This document shows positions 23,350 through 33,997 of a stretch of 33,998 nucleotides of DNA, one piece after another. Source of the stretch: an uncultured Rhodospirillales bacterium. GTDB lineage: Bacteria; Pseudomonadota; Alphaproteobacteria; Acetobacterales; Acetobacteraceae. The notes under the pieces were generated by a model. It worked only from the letters and a program-made list of their open reading frames with translations. It made no database searches and was not told the origin of the DNA. Location of the stretch: positions 1 through 33,998 of the forward strand of contig CAITOL010000076.1 of NCBI GenBank assembly GCA_903893975.1, in the 5' to 3' direction. The position numbers and the translations under genes were made by a program. Every line of letters begins with the position of its first letter. The first letter of the stretch is position 1.

Positions 23350-24225
23350 ATGTCGGACAAAATCCCCACGTCAGATGCGATCCACGTGTTCGATCGCCGG
23401 GCCGTGCGCCTGCACCGCGACCGCGCGGCCACCACCTTGGCATCGGTCAGCGATGTCCTGGCCGATGTTGCCGAACGCCTGCTGGACCGGCTGGACGATG
23501 TGATGCGCGATTTCTCCGTCGCCCTGGATGTCGGCGGCCGTGGCGTGGTCGCGCCGTTGCTGCGCGCCCGCGGTATCCAGGTGGTCAGCACCGACCTCTC
23601 CCCCGTGCTCGCCGCCCAGGCCCAAGGGGTCGCGGCGGATGAGGAATGCCTGCCCTTCGCCGATGCCAGTTTCGACCTCGTGGTCGCCAACCTCTCGCTG
23701 CATTGGGTCAACGACCTGCCGGGCGCGTTGATCCAACTGCGCCGCGTGCTCAAGCCGGACGGCCTGTTCCTCGCCAGCCTGCCTGCCCTCGGCACCCTGG
23801 CGGAATTACGCGCCGCGCTCACCCTGGCCGAAGCCAACCTCACCGGCGGCGCCGCCCCGCGCGTCTCGCCATTCCCAGATCTGCGCGACGGTGCGGCCCT
23901 GTTGCAGCGCGCCGGCTTTGCTTTGCCAGTGGCCGATGGCGACACCATCACCCTGCTCTATGCCGCCCCCTTCGCCCTGCTGCGCGACCTGCGCGCGGCC
24001 GGGGAGGGTAATGCCGTCCGCCTGCGCGACCGCCGCATCCCGTCGGCAGCTCTATTCCCCGCCGCCCTCGCCGCCCTGCCCACACAAGATGGCCGCATCC
24101 CCGCCACCTTGCGCCTGGCCATGCTCACCGGCTGGGCGCCCGCCGCCAGCCAACCCAAGCCCCTGCCGCGCGGCAGCGCCAAAATCTCGCTGGTGGACGC
24201 TCTGCGCGGCGACGCAGACCCGTAA
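23350..24225 (+). CDS. NDUFAF5-like SAM-dependent methyltransferase-fold protein
   Basis: A 291-residue class I methyltransferase-fold protein. The opening VFDRRAVRLHRDRAA and VAERLLDRLDDVMRDFSVALDVG match the NDUFAF5 family, whose eukaryotic member is a complex I assembly factor acting as an Arg hydroxylase. Motif I reads ALDVGGRGVV rather than the usual LDLGCGRG, and LVVANLSLHWVNDLPGAL is the typical post-motif block. The start ATG at 23350 lacks a clear ribosome site. It diverges from the rhodanese/comF/grx set. Its bacterial role is unknown; a link to respiratory complex I is inferred from the eukaryotic relative. Confidence 0.78.
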   Translation: MSDKIPTSDAIHVFDRRAVRLHRDRAATTLASVSDVLADVAERLLDRLDDVMRDFSVALDVGGRGVVAPLLRARGIQVVSTDLSPVLAAQAQGVAADEECLPFADASFDLVVANLSLHWVNDLPGALIQLRRVLKPDGLFLASLPALGTLAELRAALTLAEANLTGGAAPRVSPFPDLRDGAALLQRAGFALPVADGDTITLLYAAPFALLRDLRAAGEGNAVRLRDRRIPSAALFPAALAALPTQDGRIPATLRLAMLTGWAPAASQPKPLPRGSAKISLVDALRGDADP

Positions 24226-24441
24226 TCACGCCGCCGGATGCGTTTGCCGCCAGCGTTCCGCCGCCTCGCCCAGGCTGACCCCAACGGCAGCCTTCATCCA
24301 GGCCATAAAATCCCGGTCGAATTTAAAATGCGCCCCGCATTGGGCGACAAAAAACCGCCGCACATTCTGCGTATGGCGATATCCGGCGGTAATCCGCGTC
24401 TCCGGCGTCAGCGTGGCGCTATGCCAGTCGAATTTGTCCAT
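24226..24441 (-). CDS. Small DUF6434-type protein
   Basis: A 71-residue soluble protein without signal or membrane segment. It has a strongly patterned sequence: FDWHSATLTPETRIT, YRHTQNVRRFFVAQCGAHFKFDR and FMAWMKAAVG. I recognise this as the DUF6434 pattern, of unknown function; the basic and aromatic residues would suit nucleic acid binding, but that is speculative. Its stop directly abuts the convergent methyltransferase stop. No clear ribosome site precedes the ATG. Confidence 0.75.
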   Translation of the reverse strand: MDKFDWHSATLTPETRITAGYRHTQNVRRFFVAQCGAHFKFDRDFMAWMKAAVGVSLGEAAERWRQTHPAA

Positions 24442-24497
24442 GGGGGCCGCTTCTGACAGAAGGTTGCCTCGCCCCAGCCTACACCAAGGAACCGCCC

Positions 24498-25154
24498 ATG
24501 ACTCTGGCGCTTTTGTTCGACCTCGACGGCACCATGGTCGATACCGATGCCCTGCACATCGCCGCCTGGAACGCCGTGCTGGCCCCGCTGGGCCGCCAGA
24601 TCGACATGGCCTTCTACAAAGCCCGCATCATGGGCTTCGACGCCGCCGCCACTGGCGCGGCGTTGTTCCCCTCCGCCAGCCATGCGGATCATCTCGCCTA
24701 TTGCGAAACCAAGGAAGCCGCCTTCCGCGGCCTGGTGAGCACCCTCGAACCCACTCTCGGCCTGCCGGCGCTGCTCGACTGGGCTGACAGCCGGGGTCTG
24801 GCCAAAGCCGTCGTCACCAACGCCCCGCGCGCCAATGCGCTGCTCATGCTGCGCGGTCTCGGCCTGGCCGACCGCTTTCCGGTGCTGATCATCGGCGAGG
24901 AACTCGCGCACGGCAAACCCCATCCGCTGCCCTACCTCACCGGGCTGCAGCAGCTTGGCGCCTCCGCCGATCGCGCCGTGGCGTTTGAGGATTCGCTCTC
25001 CGGCATGCGCGCCGCGGTTGCGGCTGGGATCGAGAGCGTCGGCATCGCCACCGCCCTCGATCCTGCCGCCCTGCATGCCGCCGGCGCGCGCTGGGTGGTG
25101 CAGGACTTTACCGATCCCGCGTTGCGCGCCCGCTTGCAAACGCTGGCGGGGTAA
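24498..25154 (+). CDS. HAD-superfamily phosphatase/phosphomutase-like protein
   Basis: A 218-residue HAD hydrolase with a C1-type cap, of the beta-phosphoglucomutase/phosphoglycolate phosphatase group. Asp8 (nucleophile) and Asp10 lie in FDLDGTMVDTD; the Thr/Asn motif II is AVVTNAPR; Lys and the acidic pair are in HGKPHPLPY and VAFEDSLSGMRAA. It would dephosphorylate or isomerise a small phosphorylated metabolite; the substrate cannot be told from the sequence. AAGGA seven bases before the ATG supports the start. It stands alone between convergent neighbours. Confidence 0.88.
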   Translation: MTLALLFDLDGTMVDTDALHIAAWNAVLAPLGRQIDMAFYKARIMGFDAAATGAALFPSASHADHLAYCETKEAAFRGLVSTLEPTLGLPALLDWADSRGLAKAVVTNAPRANALLMLRGLGLADRFPVLIIGEELAHGKPHPLPYLTGLQQLGASADRAVAFEDSLSGMRAAVAAGIESVGIATALDPAALHAAGARWVVQDFTDPALRARLQTLAG

Positions 25155-25179
25155 TCGGTCGCAGCCCCGCCGCGTCGGC

Positions 25180-25992
25180 CTACCCGGCCAGATAGCTGTT
25201 CAAATCCGGCGTCATCGCATTGCTCGCCAGATAGTCGAAGGTGCCCGCCTGCAACGCCTCGGTCGCCGCCCGTGCGGTCGCGGCCATCGCCGCCCGCCAT
25301 AGCGAGGTCGCCAGGCTGATCCGCCGCACCCCGGCCGCCGCCAACTCGGCCTGGCTGAACGATTTGCCGGGAATGCCAACCATGAAGTTCACCGGCCGAT
25401 CCACCGCCGCGCACGCGGCCCGCACCGCGTCCAGGTCCGGCAGGCCCGGCGCCATCAGCACATCCGCCCCTGCGGCGGCAAAGGCCTGCAAGCGGCGGAT
25501 CGTATCGGCCAGATCCGGGTTGCCGCGCAGAAAATTCTCCGTCCGCGCCGTCAGGGTAAAGCCCTCCGGCTTGGCCGCCACTGCGGCCGCAATGCGCGCC
25601 ACCGCCTCCTCGAAGCCATAAAGCGGCCGCCCGGCCTCCCCGGTCGCATCCTCAATCGAACAGCCAACCAGCCCGACCCCATGCGCCAGCCGCACCGTCT
25701 CCGCCGCCTCGGCCGGCGCGTGGCCAAAGCCGTTTTCCAGATCGGCCGCCACCGGCAGGTCCACCGCCTCGACGATCGCCTTGCTATGCGCCAACGCCTC
25801 GGCGCGGCTGATCCGCCCATCGCGCCGCCCCAACGTGCCGGCACACGCCCCGCTCGACGTCGCCAGCGCCACCGCGCCCAGCCCGGCCAACAGGCGGGCC
25901 GACCCAGCGTCGAACGGATTGGCGATAATAAAGGCGCCCGGCCCCTGATGCAGGGCGCGGAAGGTGGCGGCTTTTTCGCTCTGGCTCGGCAT
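25180..25992 (-). CDS. Isocitrate lyase/PEP mutase-family enzyme
   Basis: A 270-residue TIM-barrel protein of the isocitrate lyase/phosphoenolpyruvate mutase superfamily. Family blocks include FIIANPFDAGSARLLAGLG, ATSSGACAGTLGRRDG, PVAADLENGFG and VGCSIEDATG. The KKCGH catalytic loop of true isocitrate lyases is not present, so carboxy-phosphonate, 2-methylisocitrate or oxaloacetate-type chemistry is more likely; I cannot say which. GGGGAG six bases before the ATG supports the start. It follows moaA on the same strand after 90 bases. Confidence 0.85.
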   Translation of the reverse strand: MPSQSEKAATFRALHQGPGAFIIANPFDAGSARLLAGLGAVALATSSGACAGTLGRRDGRISRAEALAHSKAIVEAVDLPVAADLENGFGHAPAEAAETVRLAHGVGLVGCSIEDATGEAGRPLYGFEEAVARIAAAVAAKPEGFTLTARTENFLRGNPDLADTIRRLQAFAAAGADVLMAPGLPDLDAVRAACAAVDRPVNFMVGIPGKSFSQAELAAAGVRRISLATSLWRAAMAATARAATEALQAGTFDYLASNAMTPDLNSYLAG

Positions 25993-26082
25993 GTTGGCTC
26001 CCCGGTTCGTTACCGACGAGCCTGCGGTAAGCGCCGGCCACTGTCGAGGACCAATTCGCCGCCAAACCGTCAGTCAGCCCGG

Positions 26083-27069
26083 TTAACCGCCGGTCACGCT
26101 CATATGCCGCGCCACCGCCGGCCCGCCATGGGTGCGGTCGATAATGAAATCATGGCCCTTCGGCTTGCGCGCAATCGCCGCCCGGATCGCGCCGTCCAGT
26201 TCATCATCGCTGGCGCCATCGCGCAGAATGCTGCGGAAATCCGCCGCGTCGTTCTGCCCCAGGCACATATAGAGCGTCCCCGTGCAGGTCAGCCGCACCC
26301 GGTTGCAGCTCTCGCAAAAATTATGCGTCATCGGGGTGATGAACCCAACCCGCTGCCCGGTCTCGGCTACGATGTAGTAACGCGCCGGCCCACCGGTTTT
26401 GTAGTCGGTGTCCTCCAGCGTCCAGGATTTCCGCAACCGCGACCGCACCAGCGACAGCGGCAGATACTGGTCCGTCCGGTCCTCGTCGATTTCGCCCATC
26501 GGCATGGTCTCGATCAAACATAAATCGAATCCATGTTCGCCGCACCAGCCCAGCATCGGGCTGATTTCCTCCTCATTGAACCCCTTCAGCGCCACGGCAT
26601 TAATCTTCACCGCGATGCCCGCCGCCTTGGCGGCAAAAATCCCATCCAGCGTTTTCTCGATTTTGCCGCGCCGGGTAATCGCGGTGAACTTGGCCGGGTC
26701 GAGCGTATCCAGGCTCACATTCACCCGCCGCACCCCGGCGGCCGCCAGATCGGGGGCAAATTCCGCCAGCCTGGTGCCGTTGGTGGTCAGCGTCAGTTCC
26801 CGCAACCCGCCGCCAATCCGGCTGCCCAGCGCCTGGAACAGCTGCATCACATTGCGGCGCACCAGCGGCTCGCCGCCGGTAATGCGGATTTTGTCGGTGC
26901 CCAGGCGGATGAACGCGGCGCAGAGCCGGTCCAGCTCCTCCAGCGTCAGCAACTCCGCCTTCGGCAGGAACCGCATGTCATCGGCCATACAATACGTGCA
27001 GCGAAGGTCGCAGCGGTCGGTAACCGAAACACGTAGATAGGTGATGGCGCGGCCAAACGGGTCGATCAT
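26083..27069 (-). CDS. moaA: GTP 3',8-cyclase (molybdenum cofactor biosynthesis)
   Basis: A 328-residue radical SAM enzyme that converts GTP to 3',8-cyclo-GTP, the first step toward molybdopterin. The N-terminal cluster Cys are C20, C24 and C27 in RCDLRCTYC; the C-terminal GTP-binding cluster lies in [20 protein letters not shown]. The chain ends in Gly-Gly, a conserved feature of MoaA needed for activity in studied members. The start at 27069 (MIDPFGR) is the usual family start; a longer frame upstream is not supported. No other moa genes are in the window. Confidence 0.96.
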   Translation of the reverse strand: MIDPFGRAITYLRVSVTDRCDLRCTYCMADDMRFLPKAELLTLEELDRLCAAFIRLGTDKIRITGGEPLVRRNVMQLFQALGSRIGGGLRELTLTTNGTRLAEFAPDLAAAGVRRVNVSLDTLDPAKFTAITRRGKIEKTLDGIFAAKAAGIAVKINAVALKGFNEEEISPMLGWCGEHGFDLCLIETMPMGEIDEDRTDQYLPLSLVRSRLRKSWTLEDTDYKTGGPARYYIVAETGQRVGFITPMTHNFCESCNRVRLTCTGTLYMCLGQNDAADFRSILRDGASDDELDGAIRAAIARKPKGHDFIIDRTHGGPAVARHMSVTGG

Positions 27070-27390
27070 AGGGCTCTCTTTGGCCACAGGCGGGGTCTGC
27101 CCAGGCGTCTGTCCAGAATGTCGTCGCAACCCCCTGAATGTGCAAGGGGGCAGCCGTCAACCGATTCGTAACCAAAGCTGTGGCTTCGTGCCGCGCGCGG
27201 CGCGCCTGCGGGCATCCAGCCCCCAGGCAGCGGCGTTTGCGCCCATACCGGACAATCGCACCATGCCCCTACCTGCCTTCCACCTCGCATTCCCGTCGCC
27301 CACCCGGCGCAACCCCGCTAAGCTGCCGGTCAGGCCAGTCGCGGGGTGCGGTGCCGCGCACGCTTTCGCATTGGGGCAGGGGGCACATCA
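27070..27390. promoter_or_regulatory. 321-base divergent moaA/chpT intergenic region
   Basis: The longest gene-free stretch here. It must hold the moaA and chpT promoters. A hairpin with stem CCCCCT (27130-27135) and AGGGGG (27145-27150) and a 9-base loop lies 61-81 bases upstream of moaA. GC-rich palindromic sequence occurs around 27190-27215. I recognise no molybdenum-cofactor riboswitch, tRNA or small gene. The GGGGCAGGGGG run before 27391 likely includes the chpT ribosome site. Confidence 0.45.
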
Positions 27391-28026
27391 ATGACCGCAA
27401 CACCGCAATCCGCCCTCCGCCTGTCGGAAGCGCTGGCAACGCGTTTGTGCCACGACCTCAGCGGCCCGGTGAACACCCTGCTCGGCGTCGCCGATGTCGT
27501 GGCCGATGACCCCGCCGCCGCCGCCGAAGCGGTTGGCCTGATGGCGGATGCCGGCCAGGCGATGGCGCGTCGCCTGCGGCTGTGCCGCGCCGCCTGGGGC
27601 AGTGCCGCCGCTTTGTCGGCCGACGGCTTCGCCAGCCTCACCGCCGGTCTGGCCACCAAGCGCCTGACCATCGACCTGGACCGGTTGGACCGCAGCGCCG
27701 ATTTCTCCGCCCCCGCCGCCCGGCTGTGCCTGAACGTTGCCTTGCTGGCGGCCGAAAGCCTGCCACGCGGTGGCCTGCTGGCCATGCAAGGCCACCCGGC
27801 CGGTAATATCATCGTGCAGATCGATGGCCCGGGCGCGGCCTGGCCAGCCGGATTTGTCGGCCTGCTGGCGGACCCGAACCAAGCCTGGGCCATGCTCGAC
27901 GACCCGGCCCGCCTGCAAGCACCGCTCACCGCCCTGCTCGCCCAAGCCGCCGGCCTGTCGATGTCCCTGTTGATGGGTGCCACTGCGACGCCGGCCCCGG
28001 CCTTGCTGCTGCGTCTCGGCGCCTGA
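27391..28026 (+). CDS. chpT: ChpT-type histidine phosphotransferase
   Basis: A 211-residue protein with the ChpT layout: a helical-hairpin dimerisation domain with the phospho-accepting His21 in LATRLCHDLSGPVNTLLG, then a degenerate ATPase-like domain. In Caulobacter ChpT carries phosphate from CckA to the regulators CtrA and CpdR; in many motile alphaproteobacteria CtrA controls flagellar genes. The ATG at 27391 follows a G-rich ribosome site. It sits directly upstream of the che operon on the same strand, with 156 bases between. It may be the single genomic ChpT or a local paralogue; the window cannot tell. Confidence 0.82.
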   Translation: MTATPQSALRLSEALATRLCHDLSGPVNTLLGVADVVADDPAAAAEAVGLMADAGQAMARRLRLCRAAWGSAAALSADGFASLTAGLATKRLTIDLDRLDRSADFSAPAARLCLNVALLAAESLPRGGLLAMQGHPAGNIIVQIDGPGAAWPAGFVGLLADPNQAWAMLDDPARLQAPLTALLAQAAGLSMSLLMGATATPAPALLLRLGA

Positions 28027-28033
28027 AAGCGGC

Positions 28034-28051
28034 GCGGAAAATTCATTCCGC
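28034..28051 (+). terminator. Hairpin after chpT
   Basis: GCGGAA (28034-28039) and TTCCGC (28046-28051) pair perfectly around an AATTCA loop, 8 bases after the chpT stop. A T-rich patch (GTTTACTGTTTTCTC) follows some 10-25 bases later. It may end chpT transcription. The remaining 28052-28182 holds the cheA leader, with GGAG six bases before the ATG. Confidence 0.4.
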
Positions 28052-28182
28052 AATCTCCACCGCGTTTACTGTTTTCTCATCTGCTTCCGCCACCATGCCG
28101 AGACTCGCCGCCCATCCCCTGCCCATGCCCCGCATGGCCGCACGGGGGTGGACGGTGACCCCAATGGCCTTTGGAGCACGCA

Positions 28183-30942
<2,760 letters not shown>

Positions 30943-30953
30943 GGAGAATTCGT

Positions 30954-31451
30954 ATGTCAGTTGCCCTTGCCGAACGGCCGTCACTGGCCGAACGCGGCCA
31001 GTCGGATGGCCCGTCCACCGACGAGAAAGTCTTCGTCACCCTGACCGTCGCCGACCAGCTCTGCGGTGTTCCGGCGCTCACGGTGCGCGATATTCTCGGT
31101 GAACAAACCATCACCCGCATCCCGATGGCGCCGCGCGAAATCGCCGGCAGCCTCAACCTGCGCGGCCGCATCGTCACCGCGGTCGATCTGCGCCGCCGGC
31201 TGAACCTGCCGGAAGCCCCGGCCGGCACCAAGCGCATGTCGGTCGTTGCGGAACAAAATGGCGAGCTTTACGCCTTGCTGGTCGATCAGGTCAGCGAAGT
31301 TGTCAGCCTGCCCATGCAAAGTTTCGAGCGTAATCCGCCCACCCTGCCATCGCCGTGGGCTGACTACAGCGCCGGTATCTTCCGCCTGCAAGGCCGCCTG
31401 CTGGTGGTGTTGGATACGGCGCAGCTGCTGGCCCTGGCCCCGGAAGCCTAG
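30954..31451 (+). CDS. cheW: Chemotaxis coupling protein CheW
   Basis: A 165-residue CheW that links chemoreceptors to CheA. After about 25 non-conserved residues comes the SH3-like fold: VFVTLTVADQLCGVPALTVRDIL, ITRIPMAPREIAGSLNLRGRIVTAVDLR and GIFRLQGRLLVVLDTAQLL. The ATG at 30954 is preceded by GAGGAG at seven bases, only 11 bases after the cheA stop, so it is in the same operon. Confidence 0.95.
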   Translation: MSVALAERPSLAERGQSDGPSTDEKVFVTLTVADQLCGVPALTVRDILGEQTITRIPMAPREIAGSLNLRGRIVTAVDLRRRLNLPEAPAGTKRMSVVAEQNGELYALLVDQVSEVVSLPMQSFERNPPTLPSPWADYSAGIFRLQGRLLVVLDTAQLLALAPEA

Positions 31452-31540
31452 CACTCACCGCGCCGGCTTCGGCGCCCCGATATTGCGTGGAGCAAATATC
31501 CGGCCACCGGCCGGCACCAGCCACGTTTGAGGAGACCCCT

Positions 31541-31906
31541 ATGCGAACCTGTTTGGTCGTTGACGATAGTCGTGTAGTCCGCAAAGTCGCGCGGCGTATT
31601 TTGGAATCGCACGGCTTCATGGTGGAAGAAGCCGAGGACGGCCAGGTGGCGCTCGATGCCTGCCGCCGCTCCATGCCCGATGGCGTGCTGCTGGACTGGA
31701 ACATGCCGGTCATGACCGGGATTGAGTTCCTCAAGGCGCTGCGCAAGGAATTTGGCCCGAGCGAGCCGCCGGTGGTGTTCTGCACCACCGAAAGCGACAT
31801 CAGCTTCATCCAGCAAGCCATCGAACACGGCGCGCAGGAATTCATCATGAAGCCGTTCGACGATGAAATCCTGATGGGCAAGTTCGAACAGGTCGGCTTG
31901 CTGTGA
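31541..31906 (+). CDS. cheY: Single-domain response regulator CheY
   Basis: A 121-residue receiver with Asp8/Asp9 acidic pocket, phospho-acceptor Asp52 (VLLDWNMPVMTG), conserved Thr in FCTTESD and Lys in FIMKPF. As CheY it would bind the flagellar motor switch when phosphorylated. GAGGAG lies just upstream of the ATG. An 89-base gap follows cheW; the stop overlaps the cheB start (TGATG). Since no flagellar genes are in the window, motor binding is inferred from the operon. Confidence 0.92.
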   Translation: MRTCLVVDDSRVVRKVARRILESHGFMVEEAEDGQVALDACRRSMPDGVLLDWNMPVMTGIEFLKALRKEFGPSEPPVVFCTTESDISFIQQAIEHGAQEFIMKPFDDEILMGKFEQVGLL

Positions 31907-33039
31907 TGCCGGCCGCCCCGCTGCCTGCCGCGCCGGTGCGACGCCCATCGGCGTCCGAAGGCGTGGTCGCACGGGTGATGATCTGTGACGACAGCGTCGT
32001 CATTCGCGGCGCCCTCGCCCGCATGCTCGAAGGCCAGCCACACATCCAGGTCGTCGCCCGCGTCGCCAATGGCGCGCTGGCGGTGGCGGAGGTGCAGCGC
32101 CAGATCCGCGCCGGCACGCCCATCGATGTCGCCGTGCTCGATATCGAAATGCCGGTGATGGACGGCATGCAGGCACTGCCCGTGCTGCTCCGCAACGATC
32201 CGAAACTGCGGGTGGTCATGGCCAGCACCCTCACCACGCGCGGCGCGGACATTGCCATGCAGGCGCTGCGGCTGGGGGCGGCGGATTATCTGCCCAAACC
32301 CTCCACCGCCGACATCGCCGATGATAGTTTCCGCCGCGAACTGATCGCCAAGGTCGTTGGCCTGGCGCGGATGCGTGCCCGCCCGGCTGCGCCCGCCGCC
32401 GTGCCGCAAACCGTCTCCGCCCAGCGCCCGCTGCCGCGCCAGGCCCCGCATCTGCTGGCCATCGGCAGTTCAACCGGCGGCCCGCAAGCCCTGTTCACCC
32501 TCGTCCAGGGCCTCGGGAAATCCGTTGCGGTGCCGGTGGTGCTCACCCAGCACATGCCCGCCACTTTCACCCCCATCCTGGCCGAACATCTGACCCGCCT
32601 CGGTGGCATGCCCTGCGCGGAAGCGAAGGATGGGGAGGCGCTGTTGCCCGGCCGCATTTATCTGGCCCCAGGCGACCGCCATTTGCTCGTGCAAGGCACA
32701 CCCGGCGCGTTACGCGCCCGCATCACTACCGATGCGCCGGAAAATTTCTGCCGCCCCGCCGTCGATCCGATGCTGCGCTCCGCCGCCACCGCCTGTTCCG
32801 GGCGGGTGCTGGTGGTGATGCTCACCGGCATGGGCCATGACGGTATGGCCGGCACCCGCGCGGTGGTTGAGGCCGGTGGGGTCGCCATTGCGCAAGATGA
32901 AGCCACCAGTGTTGTCTGGGGGATGCCGGGGGCCATCGCCAAGGCCGGACTGTGCCACCAAGTGTTGCCGTTACCGGCCATCGCCAGCCGCGTGCTGGAG
33001 ATTTGCCGCGCCAGTCCGATCCGGGGAGCCGTCGCATGA
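31906..33039 (+). CDS. cheB: Chemoreceptor methylesterase/deamidase CheB
   Basis: A 377-residue CheB. The N-terminal receiver has phospho-acceptor Asp79 (VLDIEMPVMDG). After a Pro/Ala-rich linker, the methylesterase domain shows the Ser189 (GSSTGGP), His216 (TQHMP) and Asp312 (GMGHDGMAG) triad. It removes methyl groups from chemoreceptors to reset sensitivity. The ATG at 31906 shares one base with the cheY stop; GTG at 31903 is an alternative. Its end overlaps cheR (ATGA). Confidence 0.95.
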   Translation: MPAAPLPAAPVRRPSASEGVVARVMICDDSVVIRGALARMLEGQPHIQVVARVANGALAVAEVQRQIRAGTPIDVAVLDIEMPVMDGMQALPVLLRNDPKLRVVMASTLTTRGADIAMQALRLGAADYLPKPSTADIADDSFRRELIAKVVGLARMRARPAAPAAVPQTVSAQRPLPRQAPHLLAIGSSTGGPQALFTLVQGLGKSVAVPVVLTQHMPATFTPILAEHLTRLGGMPCAEAKDGEALLPGRIYLAPGDRHLLVQGTPGALRARITTDAPENFCRPAVDPMLRSAATACSGRVLVVMLTGMGHDGMAGTRAVVEAGGVAIAQDEATSVVWGMPGAIAKAGLCHQVLPLPAIASRVLEICRASPIRGAVA

Positions 33040-33878
33040 AGCCGCAGAGTTTTGAGGTATTTTCCACCCTGCTACGCAACGGCTCCGGCCTGGTGATCGG
33101 GCCGGATAAGCAATACCTGCTGGAATCCCGCCTGGGGTCGATCCTGAAGGCCGAAGGTCTGCGCGACCTCGACGCCCTGGCCGATCGCCTGCGCGGCCGC
33201 GCGCCGGATATCGAGCGGCAGGTGATCGAAGCGATGACGACCAACGAAAGCTTCTTCTTTCGCGACGACAAACCCTTCACCCATTTCCGTGCCAGCGCCA
33301 TGCCCAAACTGCTCGCCAGCCGTCAGGCCGGCACCAAGCTGCGCATCTGGTCGGCGGCGTCCAGTTCCGGGCAGGAAGCGTATTCGCTGGCGATGATCCT
33401 GGCCGATCTGCGCGGCCAGATCGGCAGCCGCCCGGTGGAAATCCTCGGCACCGACCTGTCGCGGGAACAGCTGCTGCGGGCGCAATCCGGCATCTACAGC
33501 CAGTTTGAAGTGCAGCGCGGCCTGCCGATGACCATGCTGGTCAAGCATTTCAGCAAAGATGGCGCCAACTGGCAGATCAGCGCCGCCTTGCGGGCCATGG
33601 TGTCATTCCGTGAATGGAACCTGCTGGCCGATCCTCGCCCGCTGGGCATGTTCGACGTGGTGTTCTGCCGCAACGTGCTGATCTACTTCGATCAGCCGAC
33701 CAAAGCGCGGGTGCTGAACGCCATCGCCAAACAAATGACGCCGGACGGGCTGCTCTATCTCGGCGGCGCCGAAACTGTACTCGGCATTACCGACCGTTTC
33801 GCCGCCGTGCCGGGGGAACGTGGCGTCTACGCCCTCGCGCCCGCCAACCAGGCGGTCCGTCAGGCGGTCTCCGCCTAG
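33036..33878 (+). CDS. cheR: Chemoreceptor methyltransferase CheR
   Basis: A 280-residue CheR, which methylates chemoreceptor glutamates with SAM. The N-terminal helical domain includes TTNESFFFRDDKPF; the catalytic domain shows RIWSAASSSGQEAYSLAMIL, EILGTDLS and FDVVFCRNVLIYF. The ATG overlaps the cheB stop (ATGA). Its TAG stop lies inside a CTAG at which an insertion sequence begins; the length and C-terminal family block look complete, so the gene is probably intact. Confidence 0.94.
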   Translation: MKPQSFEVFSTLLRNGSGLVIGPDKQYLLESRLGSILKAEGLRDLDALADRLRGRAPDIERQVIEAMTTNESFFFRDDKPFTHFRASAMPKLLASRQAGTKLRIWSAASSSGQEAYSLAMILADLRGQIGSRPVEILGTDLSREQLLRAQSGIYSQFEVQRGLPMTMLVKHFSKDGANWQISAALRAMVSFREWNLLADPRPLGMFDVVFCRNVLIYFDQPTKARVLNAIAKQMTPDGLLYLGGAETVLGITDRFAAVPGERGVYALAPANQAVRQAVSA

Positions 33879-33997
33879 GTCGTGTGGACAAACCGTATCC
33901 AGATTTTGATAGTAGCGAGTTGAACGAACCCAAGAAAGCTATTGGTCAACTTGTCATATCGTGTTGCCACGCGGCGTGAATGTTTGAGTTTGTTGAA
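33875..33997 (-). CDS. IS5-type transposase, C-terminal part (cut by window edge)
   Basis: The last bases read on the minus strand encode about 40 residues beginning FNKLKHSRRVATRYDKL and ending WIRFVHTT before a TAG. This is the characteristic C-terminus of IS5-superfamily (IS427-like) DDE transposases, including the RYDKL segment near the catalytic Glu helix. The gene starts beyond the window. Its stop codon lies in the CTAG shared with cheR. The DNA is clearly less GC-rich than its neighbours, as expected of a mobile gene. Confidence 0.8.
   Translation of the reverse strand, partial: FNKLKHSRRVATRYDKLTNSFLGFVQLATIKIWIRFVHTT

Noticed and set aside
23250-23951. Possible N-terminal extension of the rhodanese protein
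   Set aside because: It lies opposite the methyltransferase gene, and a strong AGGAGGAG site marks the ATG at 23249.
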